From Syngnathus acus (lineage: Eukaryota > Chordata > Actinopteri > Syngnathiformes > Syngnathidae), in assembly GCF_901709675.1 (NCBI RefSeq), contig NC_051098.1, forward strand, positions 12,553,918 to 12,617,917: 64,000 nt of DNA, in the 5' to 3' direction. Numbering within the stretch: position 1 is the first letter of the stretch; every line of letters starts with the position of its first letter. Under the pieces are notes generated by a model. The model searched no databases. It was not told the origin of the DNA and saw only the letters and a program-made list of their open reading frames with translations. A program made the position numbers and the translations under genes. Shown one piece after another: positions 12,401 to 26,369 of the stretch.

Positions 12401-15400
12401 GCCAAACACAATGGAAGAGAATCGATAGCGCTTTTGCCTTTGATCATACATCACTTTCCTCCGTCCTTCCTTTGTCTGCCGTTCTCTGGTGCTCAAAGCT
12501 GCTTGTTGCCGAACGCCCGACAATATTGTTTAACACGTGTCATCGTTTGCCGTAAACGTCGAGTCCTCATGTCGTAAACCCCTTTGAGCAAAGAACAACT
12601 TTGTATATATTTGATGCGTTCATGCTTTTAAGCGCTTCTCGTCGGGGGGGGGGGGGGGGTGGGTTCCAATAAATGGGTAGGGCTTTAAATTCAGGTTTCA
12701 AGTGTGGGAAAGGTCTGAAACACATTGCGGTGAGGTTTGAAGGCTGTCAGTGTATGATGCGAGTAGCCTGCTAACTAGGCAGCAGGCAAACAAACACTTG
12801 ACACTTTGGCTTAAAGGTCGACGTCATTGACTCATGTCTTGTTTGGAGAGCGGATCGCTCGACCTTCTTGTTTGTTCGCGCACGCTCAGGTGTAATACGG
12901 CTACAAATCCCGTCTCATTACGTTGTGCGTCTGCTGACATTCGGCTATAGACAAGCGCTTGCGAAAAGATATGAACGTTCGCTCACGCTTCCGCCGCCGG
13001 AACACTGGAAACGAAACACTAGCATTGAATGCTATAGCATTAGCATTACACATTGAATGCTAAGTGTAAGCGAGGTCAGTCAAATGACTTCACTTTGAGA
13101 AATAACATGTTGGTTCTTACGATGAAAACTGGGTTAGATTCCAATTCCATTTTGTTTTTTAAATGAAATGGAAAAAGCAAACAGGACAATCGGTTGTCAT
13201 GGTTTTCAGTTCAAGTCAGGAGGCGAGAGCCACTCGGAGGGGCCGGCCGGCGCCTTACCTGATTGCGTGGCGGCCTCATTCATTCGCTCACAATCAGCCA
13301 TGTCGTTTACAAACTATTTCAAAGATCTCCGTAGGCAAAATTGAAAGAAGTTTTCCGATCCTCTCCCGAGAAAACGTTGGTATGGAAATTGGCCGCGTAA
13401 AAGATGCCAGCTAGTTAGAGGATCAAATTTGCTTTCCTTTGTGCACCTGGCTGTGGAGGATCAACAGATGGACTGAAAGCTAACACGCTAGCAGTGGCGA
13501 ATCTGCTGGCGGGCGAGCGGGCAGGCGGCATCGCAAGATCCAAGTCTCGTTTGCGCGCTGGACTATTTTTTGGTGAGAATTTTCAACCTGGGTGTGGCGA
13601 TGGAGTTGTTTCTGTCTGACATAATAAAGAGGCAGCTCCCGCATACATTTCCCTGCCGCTGACTCCCGTTTCAGTATATTTAGTAAATCTCAGCTACGGG
13701 TCACTTTTTTTATTTTTTTTTACCCCCACACCGTCAGGGACTAGCGAGGGTTTTCGTCGGCTTCTCGGCGCTCTAATGGGGCACCCAGGGAGACGAGGTT
13801 TCAGCCAGGACTATCTTCCATACTTTGGCGAGCTTAATTGGGTATAAAGAGACTTGCCCCCCTCTCCCACTCCCCCTCCCTTGCCGCGGCTTTCACCTCG
13901 GGGTAACGCATGCGGCATGTTTACATAAAAGCCGTCGACGTGCCGAGCGGGAAGGACAAAGCCCGAGCTCTCGTGTGAGCGATTTACAGATGGAGACGGT
14001 GCACTTTTGCAATGACACCCATTTCAATTTTCATGCTCAAGAGTTTGCAAAGAGCTGCCAAAGTTCAAATGTATTCAGAATCGCAACATGAGGTTTGGTC
14101 TTGAGGAGAACTCAGCAAAAAAAGGAAGTCGGCCATTTTGGTCTGAACCTTCCAGTTACACTCAAGTCGCTCCGAAAGGACCGTGTCAACAAAAGGTCGG
14201 CTAAATCACTGAGTGTGATGAGGTGTCAATCACATCCAAGAGTAAAGGTCTCACAGAAGTGCTAATGTGCGCTACTACGGTAAAAGCCACAAGTCTTCTT
14301 TGGCGTGACGGATGGCCGCCTCCACCTCCGCCGAGTTGCCGTGCGTGCGTGACTGACAGCTTTAATGCTGCATAGTAGGTGGCGGTCCGTGTAAACAATC
14401 CAGAGCAGTCAAACCCGACGGAGGAACATGCGCATGCATGAAGCTGCCGGCTTCAAAAAAACAAAAGACACGATCCCCTGGTGGCTTTCACAGCAGGCAA
14501 GTGACGGCAAATCAATAGCAAGCGGCCTGATTCTCACCGAGCGGAAACATCTGCAGACGTCGTGATGAATTCCAGCAACGGCATTTGTGTGTGAAATTGT
14601 ACGTTTGCGTAAACAATTGTGGGTGCGTGTGTGTGAGGACAGACAGATATTTAGGATGTATATTGCCCAAAAGATTTCATCACATGTGGGATCGGCCGGA
14701 GCGGCGTCAGCGCTTCAGTCATTCGCTATCGCTGCGTCAGCGAGCGATCGATCGGCGAGCTCCTTTGGGGAATAGCGCTCGCCGGTTGCGGTAAAGCCAT
14801 CGAATAAAGAAATCAAAGAGAGGAATCAGAGCTGACGGGCAAGACGGCCACGACATACAGTCACCTTGACACCAGCCCAGCCAGCGCTACGTGGTCTCTG
14901 ACGCGCGCCGTCATTTAGAAGCCGTTAAGGACACCATTAAAAAGCCGGAGACGTCTTCTCCTCCGTCCATGTACATTGCCGCCATAAAATGACAAGACGG
15001 GCGTTAAATCCGTCATTAAAGGGCTGTTTAAGGACTGTAATTGGCGAGGAGTTAAAAAGGGCAGCGCCCCTCGCAACGCTAAAACCAGGAAGGGAAAAAA
15101 TAACAATTGACTTAAAAAGACTTACATTCATAAAATGTGAATTTTTGTCAAGAATATAAATTTGTGTTCCTCGAAAATATTCTTTTGGACAGGAAATTCT
15201 CTACTCTATTCAACTTTGACTTAAACGCATGTTGTTTTTTTCATGAAAACAACATTTCTGCACTGACAGACATTCTTGACACAAGCAGCTCATCTTGCAA
15301 AGCAATAAAAAGAGGCATGCTATATGAATTATGCATTCAGCATACAGGTGGATTTATGATTATGAGTAGGTTGCGTGCCTGATCATAAATAAGCCATCTT

Positions 15401-18400
15401 GAAAATCCATCCATTTGCTAGGAGAGCCCCTCTAGTCAGGAAAGGAGTAGAGTGTGCCGCCATCTAGTGGAGCAGAGTGAAACTACACCCAAAATAAATG
15501 GGCATCAGATTAAAATAGGTATGAACTGTACCAAAAAAAAAATCCACAAAGAAATGGGACTGCAAATATGGGCCGGGGGGGGGGGGGTCGCAATTCAAGA
15601 TCCCACTTGGACAGCTGATTGTCTTTCCTTCCTCCTCCTTATTCAAGATTCAAGAGTTTTTATTCGCCATGTTTTATCTTATCTTTTTGTGGACGGAGTG
15701 GAACACAGCCACAATGAGGCCGCAGGTATTCAGGCGACGACGTGACAAACGTATCGATCGCATGATCAATAAGTAATCACCATCGACAAAAGATAGAGCG
15801 CTACATCGCTCCATCTTGCTCGCCAGCAAATTGCATGATTGAATCAAGTTGGATGGGGGGAAAAGGAGGGGCGGGGCGGGCTCCAGAGCTGAATGCCGAT
15901 CGAGTATATTGGAAAGTGAAGGACAACGATGTGAGTCCTGACACCTTGCAAAAAAAATAGATAGACGTATTTTCCCAAGAATTTCACCTCATTCTATTTC
16001 TATTATGGCTAATGTCTCGGCTAAAGTGACTGAATAACTGATTCCAAACAAATACAAGCAACCATATTCCCATCCGACCCTCAACGTTGGTGTGAAAGTG
16101 ACGCTGAGCGGCCATCAAGTGTACTCGGGCGTGGGAATCCATGACTTATGTCATTGTCACGCCGATAAAACGGGCGTGAAGGAGGCGCTAATGAGGACGT
16201 AACGGCGTGCCGGGGGCGCCCTGACACTACAGCTTTTGGTCTACGTCTAGGTGTGAAGCGTGCTGGACTATGGGCTTCACTAATTGAGCAGAGTCTGCAG
16301 AACTCAGAGCCCGACTGGTTTTATATTCAGTTAGCATTTCCTTAATGCTTTGAAAATTCAAATCAATTTAAATGGAGGACCGCCCGGCGACCTCTCGGCG
16401 ACCTCCCGGCACCCTTGAGCCAGCGTGACGGGCGAGCGTGACGGGCACCCGGCCGGCGCAGAGCCATCACTCGGCTCCCTCGTCAGCACTTTGCCATCAT
16501 TATACGGCGGCGGGCGGGCGGGCAGGTGGGCGGGCGGCTGCGGCCGTAAAAACCAATGTCAGCCGGCTCCTTTTTGTCACCGACATCAATTTGCCGCCTG
16601 TCTTTTGTGTACCTCGATTTAGCGCGCCATCATTAGCGCTTCAAAGTCATTTGAATACATTTGGCTGAGTGGGCGCGGTATTTCGTCGTGATGCTTTTGG
16701 CTTCATGCTAAGTACGTTAGCGTCTCTTTCGTTTCCTTAATTTATTGCCTAATTGTACTTCTACTAAGTGGCTCATTTTTTTTGTAGAGATGTCCCAATA
16801 AAAGCGCAATTATCAATGCTAACTGTTAGCATGTCAATGGAGTTTTATATTGTTTATTAGCAATCTATCTAAGGCAACGACGTGTCATTCTGTGATTTAG
16901 CTTCGTTTTAGAGTAGAGTGGACTGAACAGCTTGAAAACACTTTTATGATGAACAGCTGACTATTTGCCAAACATTCCACTATACATCAAATATACAAAA
17001 CTCAAAATAAACAAACAAAATGTCTGATGACTTGAAATGACTTGGGTCTCGCAAGGCACCACTGTGATGATTCGTATTTGTTGTACTGTACTCATTCACG
17101 GACGCACGCCCCACTCCAAGTCACAGAGGTTCCATTTCCTGTTCTGTGGTTATCAGCACACTTTTCATCCCTTTGCCGTCAGCGGTGAACTCATTTCCCA
17201 TCCTCCACCATATGACTTTTGTAGCATTCCACTTGGGAGGCATTCGAAACGTGTTTCGTCAACTCGGCCTATTTTCATTTCCCATCATTCCTCTCCGGCC
17301 GTTCAATTGAAGCAGGAACAGGAACATTCCTCAGCGGCGGTAATCTCCCCATGTCCGGCCCAACACATTGCGTATCCAAAGCGTGACAGGTGCGGCGCTT
17401 GACGAGATTAGGACGCCGGCAACATTAAGACCAGATAAGAGAAACTCATAAAATGGTCGCATTTCATTTCCAAAAAAATAAAAAAAAAACACAATATATT
17501 TTCACCTCCTATCACACACTCCCGTTGAGTTACGACGCCGTTATCGTTGCAGGCGAATTGAAAAGGAAGCCGGCCGGGCTATGGGCTGGCGTGGGGAGAG
17601 AATAATCTTTAAGTTTGCGCAAGCTGCTCCATAATTTAACACGTGTGCCGTCCCGCGATACTCCTGACCTGCTGCCTTTGGAAGCGCGGCTTGCATCAAT
17701 ATTTCACAGCGCAAACACGCCAAGCAAACGCCTCAGGAAAAGTTCCCATAAACACCGGCAAGCCTTCACACCTGACCACTCGAGAAAGACTGACGTCATC
17801 ATTAATACTCGCAGGCCCAGACGTTGATGTTTTGTTCACACGGCCTCCGAGTTGGAAAGTTCTCACAGCAGCACCCCGGGAAAATGAATGATGCAATACG
17901 AGGGAAAAAAAGAAAGCACCAAATATCTCCGCTAAAATTTCAAGTCGGGGCACCAACAAAAACAATGTTTGTCTGGAGCCAGCCAAGCAGACATTTTGCC
18001 TGCTTTCTGCTCTCGCTTAGTAATGCGTGTCACATCCGATCGGGGGGGAACGAAAGGACGAAAAATAAATAAATCAAGCAAATCAACAAAAGTGAGCAGG
18101 AGGCAAAAGAGCTCTCGGTGGGTTCCAAAGACAATTTGATGCAAAAGGAGATGCGGGCAGGCGCCCCCTGCGGACGTGAAGGCTTCAGTTTAACGAGACA
18201 AGCGAGGCCGAGGCAAACGCGAGGCTGGCTCGCCCGCCTTTTGCGCCTCCAGAGGAAATTTGCATGAAATCAAACCGGCTTTGTCCTGCATGCCTGGGAC
18301 GGACAGACGGACGGACGCCTTTTGTATTGCTCTGCTAATATTTCCTGTCCAGAGGCTAAAAGTGTGAGAAATTGAAGAATTTGGGGAATTCTTTTTTTTT

Positions 18401-18803
18401 TTTTAACTTATCAAAAAAGGATCTCTCACTCAACAAGCAAGTTTCTTTATAAGATAATTGAGGTCATAGAAGAGGACTGTGAATATTGATGTCTAAGAGC
18501 ACGCACACACATTTGTAAACATATTTGCAGGTTTGGACTTCGTAAGCGAGGCTCTTTTGGCTAATCTGTGTCCAAAAAAGGATGGGCAAGTGAAGTTTGA
18601 TTGCTTGCTTTCAAAGGTCATTTGGATGCAAATCCAGCCCAAAAAGATTTTCAGGCTTAAATTTGACGTCTAAGTGGATTTGATTGTTCAAGCCTTCATT
18701 CATGACTTTCAATGGGTGACTCTCAATTGTGAGCTCCATTTCCATCCACTCTTCCCTTTTGAGATAGCGTCAATGATCCCTCCACACTGCCGAACGGCTG
18801 CTT

Positions 18804-18847
18804 TTAACTCATTCAGTGCCATTCAGTGACGGTTATAGACGTCAAAG
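18804..18847. repeat. MITE-end-like dispersed repeat
   Basis: AACTCATTCAGTGCCATTCA followed by TATAGACGTCAAAG is a diverged copy of one arm of the hairpin element at 29197-29284. Confidence 0.5.
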
Positions 18848-20889
18848 ATATTATCTGGTTTTAAACGGAGCCTATTCAAGCGCTTTGGCTTGTCAATCAG
18901 TCTGGGATTGTCAATTCTGATATTTATTGTATCTATTTATGGCATATCACTAAATTTCTATGAGGAAAATTGGCCCGGTTTGGACATTCAAGATGGCCGC
19001 TGTTTACACGATTGCAAGCACCTGCAACATTTGACGCACTTTGAGCATTTCAGTGGCCGAGTCTTTGTCACAGAGCGTCACCAAGGAGGCCTCATCAAAA
19101 AAGCGGTGAGTGTGTATGCACTCAAAGTGCCGCAACACAAATGCCGTCTTTAATGGGGAGAGGGATGTGAAGAAAAATTCATTTGAGGGATGACACTGCT
19201 GCTGCAGTCCCTCCGCACAAAGCCTTCGAGAGGGATGCTCACGGGGATGGTGTGTGTGCGGGGACTGACTGAATGAGAATCAGGGTTAAGAGATACAGAG
19301 GTGCCTGTGTCGCGTCTCTATGGAAATCAATAAACTGCGCCGCCCGTGCATAGCGCAGCATTTCAATTTAAATGTCATCCGTTGCATTTAACAGCAATAA
19401 TGTCAAATTTAATGGCATTGTTTTATTCATGCAAGGGCCCAGAACTGAAAGGACAGGGCGGGCTTTCCATCTGAGGCTAAAATAAAAAAATAAAAATCGC
19501 ATAAGATTATAGCGGATTTTTGTCCATTGGTTTCTCAAAGCAACGCTAGTTTTCGAGGCGCCGGTTTTTCTTTGACCTTTTTGTCAAGAGCCTGCCCACC
19601 ACTTTAGACAAAGCAAAGCAGGAGGAGAACATGAAGCTTCGTTTTTAGCCATCCAGTTTCAAGCCTTGAAGCAAAATATGAAAAACAACAAAAGCAGGAA
19701 GAGTGCACCAGCGGAGACACGCTGAGGCGTGTCTGAGGAAAAAGCAGCAGAATGACGGAAAAAAAGAAAATTAAAAAGAAAAAAGGCCAGGGGCTCCCGG
19801 AGTGCATTCGGCATCATTAAATGGTGGCCTGGGGGCGGATGGAGTGTGATGAGGAAGTGTGGCCCCTCCGTGTAATTAAATGGTGACGGGCTGGAAGACG
19901 ATAAGAGCCCCCGCCGCCACCTCACCCCCACCCTCGGGAAACTGTTGGAAGCTATAAACAATACGCTTATTGGTGGCCACATTTTCTGCCAAAACAAGGT
20001 CGGCTGACAGATTGCTTGTTTTCTCATGGAAAACAAAAAAAAAAGGGGGAAGCTGTGCTACCATGACACCTGGGCTCTCCTCTCCGGTGGGACGTGCCCA
20101 TCCTGGAGAGGTTCTGACCGGGCACCGAGGTCACCTCATCTGTGGGCTTTTCTCTGAACGCTGACGTTTTTGCACCATTCGGTGCAGCCGTATTTCAATT
20201 GGACGTTTTCATCTGTTAAGAGCTTTCGTGTGGTTTTTGCCAAGCGGAATACTCGAGAGCTTCGGGCGCCAAATAAGTGCGGCTGCACGGACAGATGCCA
20301 AAAGGCCGACTTTCTTGCTGCATTTTTCTGCCTTTCCTTTCAAATTGGATCGACGACCTTCAGCTATCAGCGCCGTCGATAGCGCTGACTCGGCGAGGAG
20401 AAAGGAGTCAATGAGACGTATGAAGTCGCGTTGGCATTAACGCCAAATGGCACTTCAGCGGCGGCGTGTGTGTTTAGCTTGTCGGCAACAAGCCTCTGAT
20501 GGTCCAAAGTGTCAAACATGGCTCTGATAGAACATTTCTGCACGCGTTCGCCCGCCGGCTGCGTTTTGGCAGCTTGGGTTATAAACTTCACCTGGCCGAG
20601 TCTCACACAATCGCTCCGGTAATTTCAAAAGGTCAGCGCGGCTCCCGTGTAATTTGAGTCTCTCGCCGCCGCCTTATTAAGCACATATTTAATCAGCCTC
20701 GGGCCGAGGGAGCCGGCGAGCTGAATAGCGAGCGCCAAGCAATGCAAGTCAGGAATTTGAACGACACAACTTAAAGCTAAAGCTAAGGCTAACATGCGTT
20801 CAATGGGAATTATCCGACCAGAACATTGCCCAGTCCAGTGTCCCGCCCGCACTTCCCAGTCAGACAAAGCAAGATGGCGGCAGTCTTAC

Positions 20890-20977
20890 CTGCTATAATG
20901 GGAGCCTCCTGGCAGCGCACCAGCTCCAGCAGGACCATGGCCAGGAGGGGCGTGGCCTTCAAGCGTGTAAGGCGCAT
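20890..20977 (-). CDS. candidate signal-peptide first coding exon, gene unknown
   Basis: The minus strand has a good acceptor (pyrimidine tract then CAG at 21015-21017), 37 nt of leader, an ATG with A at -3, 29 codons and a strong donor (GCAG followed by GTAAGA). The peptide begins MRLTRLKATPLLAMVLLELV and continues RCQEAPIIA; its hydrophobic core and small residues look like a signal peptide. The exon ends in phase 1, typical of the first intron of secreted and immunoglobulin-superfamily proteins. The rest of the gene would lie to the left, partly or wholly outside the window. I could not name the family. Chance is possible because the exon is short. Confidence 0.45.
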
Positions 20978-21014
20978 GCTGCCGCTCACTTTGACGCCAT
21001 CCCTGGGCACGGGT
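20978..21014 (-). other. 5' untranslated part of the 20.9 kb candidate exon
   Basis: This is the 37 nt between the acceptor and the ATG of the candidate signal-peptide exon. The acceptor implies that at least one upstream noncoding exon exists; the CpG-rich block at 26.4-26.9 kb is the best visible candidate. Confidence 0.35.
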
Positions 21015-21067
21015 CTGCGACACAAAAAACATACGGGTGCATCAAGAAGGGCCACAGACCCATATGG

Positions 21068-21107
21068 ATTTTTGACGTCTATAGTCGTCAATGGCGGCGA
21101 ATGAGCT
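21068..21107. repeat. MITE-end-like dispersed repeat
   Basis: TTTTTGACGTCTATAGTCGT followed by CAATGGCGGCGAATGAG is a diverged copy, in the other orientation, of an arm of the hairpin element at 29197-29284. It lies just above the acceptor of the candidate exon at 20890-21014. Confidence 0.5.
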
Positions 21108-21984
21108 AATCGCTGTCTTGTCTCGGTCGAATCCCAGCCGAAATAAATGGAGCCCAATTTTGCAGATCGGCCATCTGTGGAACAACTTGTTCCCCCCGTG
21201 TTTGAGCGCACGCGGCCGCCTCCTCGTCTGCGTGCTCCGCCCCGCTTGAATATGCGCTCTGATTTTCTCATTGGAGCCACTCGCCCACGCGTGACGCACT
21301 CTCCAATTGCATATTACGCAAGTGTCACGGCACACTTGTTTGAAAGGCCACATTGTAGGCCCAAGCGTGGCTAGCAATGCTAAGCCTCGCTCAGAAGCAA
21401 ACGCAGGCTTGAGTTTGGAATTTGAAAGCCAGCACTGTGTTGAAACGGCAATTTGCGCCACAGCTTGCTTTTGAGTGCAAAGGTGAGGCGGGGCGTCGGG
21501 TCGCCGCGCGTCCCCATGCACGACCATCCGTCTTGCGGCGAGCGTGATCCGTGACGAATTAAAAGCCGATTATTTCCCGCGGGGACGGCGCCGGGCGGTG
21601 ATGGATGAGCGGGACGGCGGGCGCCGAGCGAGCGGCGGCTTAAGTGGCTCCCATCTAGCCTGATCGGAATAAAGGCCGGGCGGCTCGACGGGACAGATGG
21701 ACGACTCTTTGATTTTTGGCGGGGCGTTCTTGTTATCGCGTGTTTAGCATTGCCGAGCGCAGCAAACACGCAGCATCAATCACTTGACTTCCCGCAATGA
21801 CACGAGAAACACGTGAAGGGCGCAGGGAAGCTCCAGCCAAAGCCTAAGCCCAGCTCCGAAGCCCAATTTCAAAACGCTTGAAAGCCGGAATTGAATGCCA
21901 ACGCTCTGACAGTGTTTGCAGCGACTTCATCTGCAAGTGCAAACCTGTCCAAAAGGGTGCTTCAAAAAGGCAAAACGAGGGAAA

Positions 21985-22110
21985 TAAAATAAAATAAAAT
22001 AAATGAAAACAAGAGGGAAAAAAATAAAGAAAAATAAAGAAAAGAAAAATAAAGAAAAGAAAAGAAAACAAAAGGGAAAAAATTAAGAAAAATAAATGGA
22101 AAAGAAAAGA
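21985..22110. repeat. A-rich simple-sequence tract
   Basis: Repeats of AAAAT, AAATAAAG and AAAAG; almost purely A, G and T on the plus strand. Confidence 0.8.
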
Positions 22111-23218
22111 ACTTGGGGACCTGGAAGCACACCGCTTGAATCTGTACTCGTCTTCTTCCTTTCAGACGCTAAAATGTGGACACGAGTACTTTGGCCATCT
22201 CCGTGTGTAATTACCAATCCCGAGCAGAGCGTCTTGCTATTCCATTCCAAATAAGCACGTTCTTCTCATTAGCTTGCCCAATTAAAAAGCGGATACAAAA
22301 AGATTACAGAGGCCGCGCTTGATTAGCGTGCTGACAGACAGCGAGCGAGGAGCGCACCAATTAAAGGGGACACACTTGAGTTTGTTCATCATCACTAACT
22401 AGTTTTATTGCGGCGGCGGCCTGCGTGAAATCCCACCAGCGAGTCCGTTTCGGGACTTTGGCTGGGCCGAGATGGGACCGCCTCTCAAAGCAAACAGAAC
22501 AAACATTTTGCTTTCAAACACTCACTGAAGCCATAACCTTGTCTTCAAACATTATTTGAACCCAAGTTTGAAACCTTCGACCTAAATTGAAGACTCAACC
22601 CAGGCTTGAAACCTTAACGCTATTTTGGAATAAAAAGCAAAAGCAGAATTTTAAAAGCTTTTTTCAAAATGGGCACGTCACCTCAATCCGGCAAGCATGT
22701 TGTCTGTCAACAGCCATTTTTTTTTTTTTTTTTGTGTCAGGAAATCAAAAGAACACATGCTGAGGGTCCCTCCCACGCCTAATGTGTTATTTCCTGGCGC
22801 GGCCGCCCTCCTCTCAAGCGCGAGCGGCAAAGTCAAATTGGCAATTACCGCCGTGCGCCGCCGCCGCATTGTTTGTTTAGCGCCGTAAATTGGTCCTTGC
22901 CTGATGCACCTGCAATACTGAGCGATGGGGGGACAAGGATGGAATATTCTTGTGAGCAACATTCATCTGATTTTTCTTCATTAAATGTGTTAATTCGTTG
23001 TCAGAGCCTCCGGAGACGAGGCCTTTGGGTCGAGCGACGGCTCTAGAATGCTACGCTAAACGCGTCATGTGACATGTCTGAAATTTTGAGAGACATGAGA
23101 GGTCATATTGTTTCCAAAATGGTTCAAGTTTCAAACCCGCTTTAAAACTCAACTTTGAAACCTTTATGCCGCGGCTTCTAAATGGAAGGACAAGTCGCAC
23201 CAAACTGCCAACACAGCG

Positions 23219-23240
23219 GGGGGGGGGGGGGGGGGGGGGG
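23219..23240. repeat. poly-G run of about 22 bases
   Basis: An uninterrupted G homopolymer followed by CCC. Confidence 0.9.
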
Positions 23241-23624
23241 CCCAACCTTGACACACTCATCCGTCTTACTTACACTGTAGTCACAACTACGCATGCACGC
23301 ACACACAACTGCAGCAGTACATTAAAGAAGCTCAATGGAGCGGAGATGCAAATATGGTGATGGAGGGGGGGGGGGTTCAATCCATTCCCAAAGAGTAAAA
23401 ACCGTACTCACTCCTCCTCAGGCTGAAGGAAAAAAAACGCTATGTGACCTCATCAAACACTGCAGCCGTGGTGAAGGCAACATCTGCTTTTTTGCACATC
23501 CTCACACACCAAGAAATGTATCTGAGGAGGACCATCAGCATCGACCGCACCAGCGTGAATAACAATGTGTACCTGCAGCTAATTAAAGGGGATACACAGT
23601 GGCCACCATCATCAAGCAAAGTCA

Positions 23625-23660
23625 CACACACACACCACACACACACACACACACACGCAG
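23625..23660. repeat. (CA)n microsatellite
   Basis: CA repeats interrupted once by ACC. Confidence 0.9.
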
Positions 23661-26369
23661 AGTTGAGTGCGGCCTTGACATGGCAGTCTCAAAAAGTTTG
23701 CATCTAAAATGGTCATCTGATATTTCGTTTCAAATTCAACACTTCAAGTCATTGTGCTGGATGGCTTCGTTTCTGCGTCAGGTCAGCTCTGCTCCACTTT
23801 CTGCACGGGGCACACACACGTTTTTATCTCCCACATCAAAGCGCACAGCTGAGCATGCACAAAGTTGACGCGCCGGCAGAAAGAATGCTAATATGGCATC
23901 TGGAAGCAGACAGGATAACCTTGACTCACGATTTTTCTTTTTCTTTTTGGATGGCACCTATAGCACGAAAAGCGCATATATTGGCGACGTCAAGAAACAA
24001 TCTCAAGTGCGGCGGGTGACATCAAAAGGAATAAGAAGACGAGAATATAGATTCCAGCAAGGAGCCAACGTTGAAAACATACAAATGAGAAAATAAAGCA
24101 AGATCAGAAAATAAGGATGAAAAACACCAGCGGGTAAACAGCTCAATGCCTCCAGTCCCCCCCCCCCCCCCCGCCGGGATGCAAGCTGTGTGAGGAATTT
24201 AAAAGCTGCTAAATAATGCAGCCAGCCACAAGGAACACAAAATCAGAGACAAAACATATCCTCAAATTCAACAAATGATGACTTTTTGCATACCTGGATT
24301 ATGTCAGGCTTGCAAAAACAAATGCAATGTTCAACAGACGCACATAGTGTTGAAATCAATTGCTTTGAACAATTGCGGAATGGAGTAAGGAAGGCGCTCG
24401 CTAGCTGCTGATGGTCTCAGGAGGAGTTTGTCAACAGATGCCCCAGGCGGCTGACAGCAGGTGTGCAAAACAAAGAGGGGAGGGGTGGGGGGGATTTATC
24501 AGAGAGGCCCAGCCGCAGTAAAAAAAAAAAACTTTTAAAAATTGCGCTAAATGCAAGAGCAGGCAGGTAGCAGGTGTCGGAATGCATGTCAGCCATGTTG
24601 GTGGCGACAGCCGCAACCCTGAGCGCCTTCAGATCAAAACGCTCATGCTAGCTAGCGCTATTTTGGCTCTCATCCCCGGCATCCAGCCTTTTTACTTTTT
24701 TGATCCTCGAGGTTCTTCATCTTCGAGTTAAGTGCGGCACTCTGCCTGCCTCATTGAGTTACGTAACACTGCAACTCCTTCCTGGAGAAGTCTTAAGCCG
24801 CCATCTTTTGATCATCGACTTTAGTAGTTTGCCAGCGTGTGGCACTTGTCACGATACTCGGCGCCGCGCATGACAAATTGGCATTCAAATGAAATTTTCC
24901 AAAACTCAAGGCCCATCTCAAGTGTTGACACCAGGCGTTTGTTTACCGGCGGCAAGCTACGTCCCGTCGGGCTCGTGACTTAACGGCGCGAAGGTCTCTC
25001 CCTCGGTGAGAACCGAAAGCCGCAGTTACACATGCTAATCGGCTCGGGCGCCGTGTCGACCTGTCGGGAAAGGCTCTCCGGGGTCCCTGTGGACGTGACT
25101 AATTGACTCGCCGGCACGGCTGACTGACACGCCGTTCCCGGGCTGTAATAATAGCGTGTCGTGCGAGAATGATGGCGACAAGCCGGCGGCGGGTTGATCC
25201 CCCGACCTCGCGGTCCGCGGGGGGAGACGGCGCCTGAGCCGGCCGGCCTGCTCCTCAATCAAAGATGCTGGCAGGACAGTGATAGAAACAATAAAAGAGG
25301 AATCAATCGGCGGCGGCCTGCGGGCGTTTTGGACACCTTGAGTGACTTCCTCTGTCATTCTCCGCCTAGACACGATGCTATTGTTGCCACACGACCTTTG
25401 TGCCGGTAGAATAAAAAGCTAGCGACTACCTGGCCTCCGTGTCACAAAATCGGGAAGTGCAAATGAAAAAGAAGCTTGGCTTTGTTTGCAAGGGCGCTTA
25501 CACAAAATATTTTGCTTTTTAACACTTTTGGTACTTTTGGGTTCTTGCCATTTGCTGAAAGGGGAGGACTGGGAATTATTGGGGCCCCCTTGAGGGTGAC
25601 GTTGGTGTACACGTCTTACTCAGCGTCTGGTTGCTGTTGTGTTTTTTTCTTTTTGACCAAATATTCACTAATCCTGTTGGATGGAAATCTATTAAGGTTC
25701 CGCCTTTAGGCTGCCACACACAAGTATTTGCCGATAAGCACCCCATAATAGCAAACTCGCCCCCTCCCCTCCCTTCGCCTCGCCTCACATCGCCTGCCCT
25801 GCCCTCACATCAGCACAGGCGCTCTCCGGATGAGGCAGCTTTAGCCAGACGAGCGAGCGGGCAGTGAGGTGTGACCGCAACTCGGCTTACAAAAGAGGAA
25901 TTTCTTTTCCATTTCCAAAAACTCTCCTGCCAAATTGGGTCTTACATTTTTAACTTAGGGAATCTGATTCATTGCGTGTGGTGCTAAAGTAAATTAAACC
26001 AAACAATCAAATTCTACAAGAGGGGAGAAATTACATTGAGGTTGTTTTTTTTATTAAGCGCAAAAGAATAACTAATAAAGCGATCCCCAGGGAAAAAAGT
26101 GTGCACGCAAGGAAATAAATAAATAAATAAATGTCAAAGTGTTAGTTCCAGCTACGAGTATAACGACTGCAAAGCCTCCTTTGTTGCACACGCGTGAGAA
26201 AGTTTCAGCACCACGGAGAGCGCTCGATGCCATTAGCCAGTCAAACACGTCCGTCTTTCAACTTCACATCCACGCGTAGCGACCAGTCAAGCACGAAGCG
26301 ACTCTCAAGCGCACGCGGTCGCCATGTGCCGCGAATCCCGCCTTTTAACGTGCGTAAAAAGGCGCATGC

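Larger units (their letters stand above)
7620..20889. other. long non-coding stretch
   Basis: Apart from the repeats and motif sites listed separately I see no supported gene over 13 kb. A 231-codon plus-strand frame at 11593-12288 has no recognisable domain. Homopolymers occur at 11333-11349 (A) and 12643-12659 (G). CTCF-like elements lie at 15457-15470 and 18161-18174. The stretch is mostly unique, mixed-composition sequence, so it could be intron or regulatory DNA. Confidence 0.5.
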
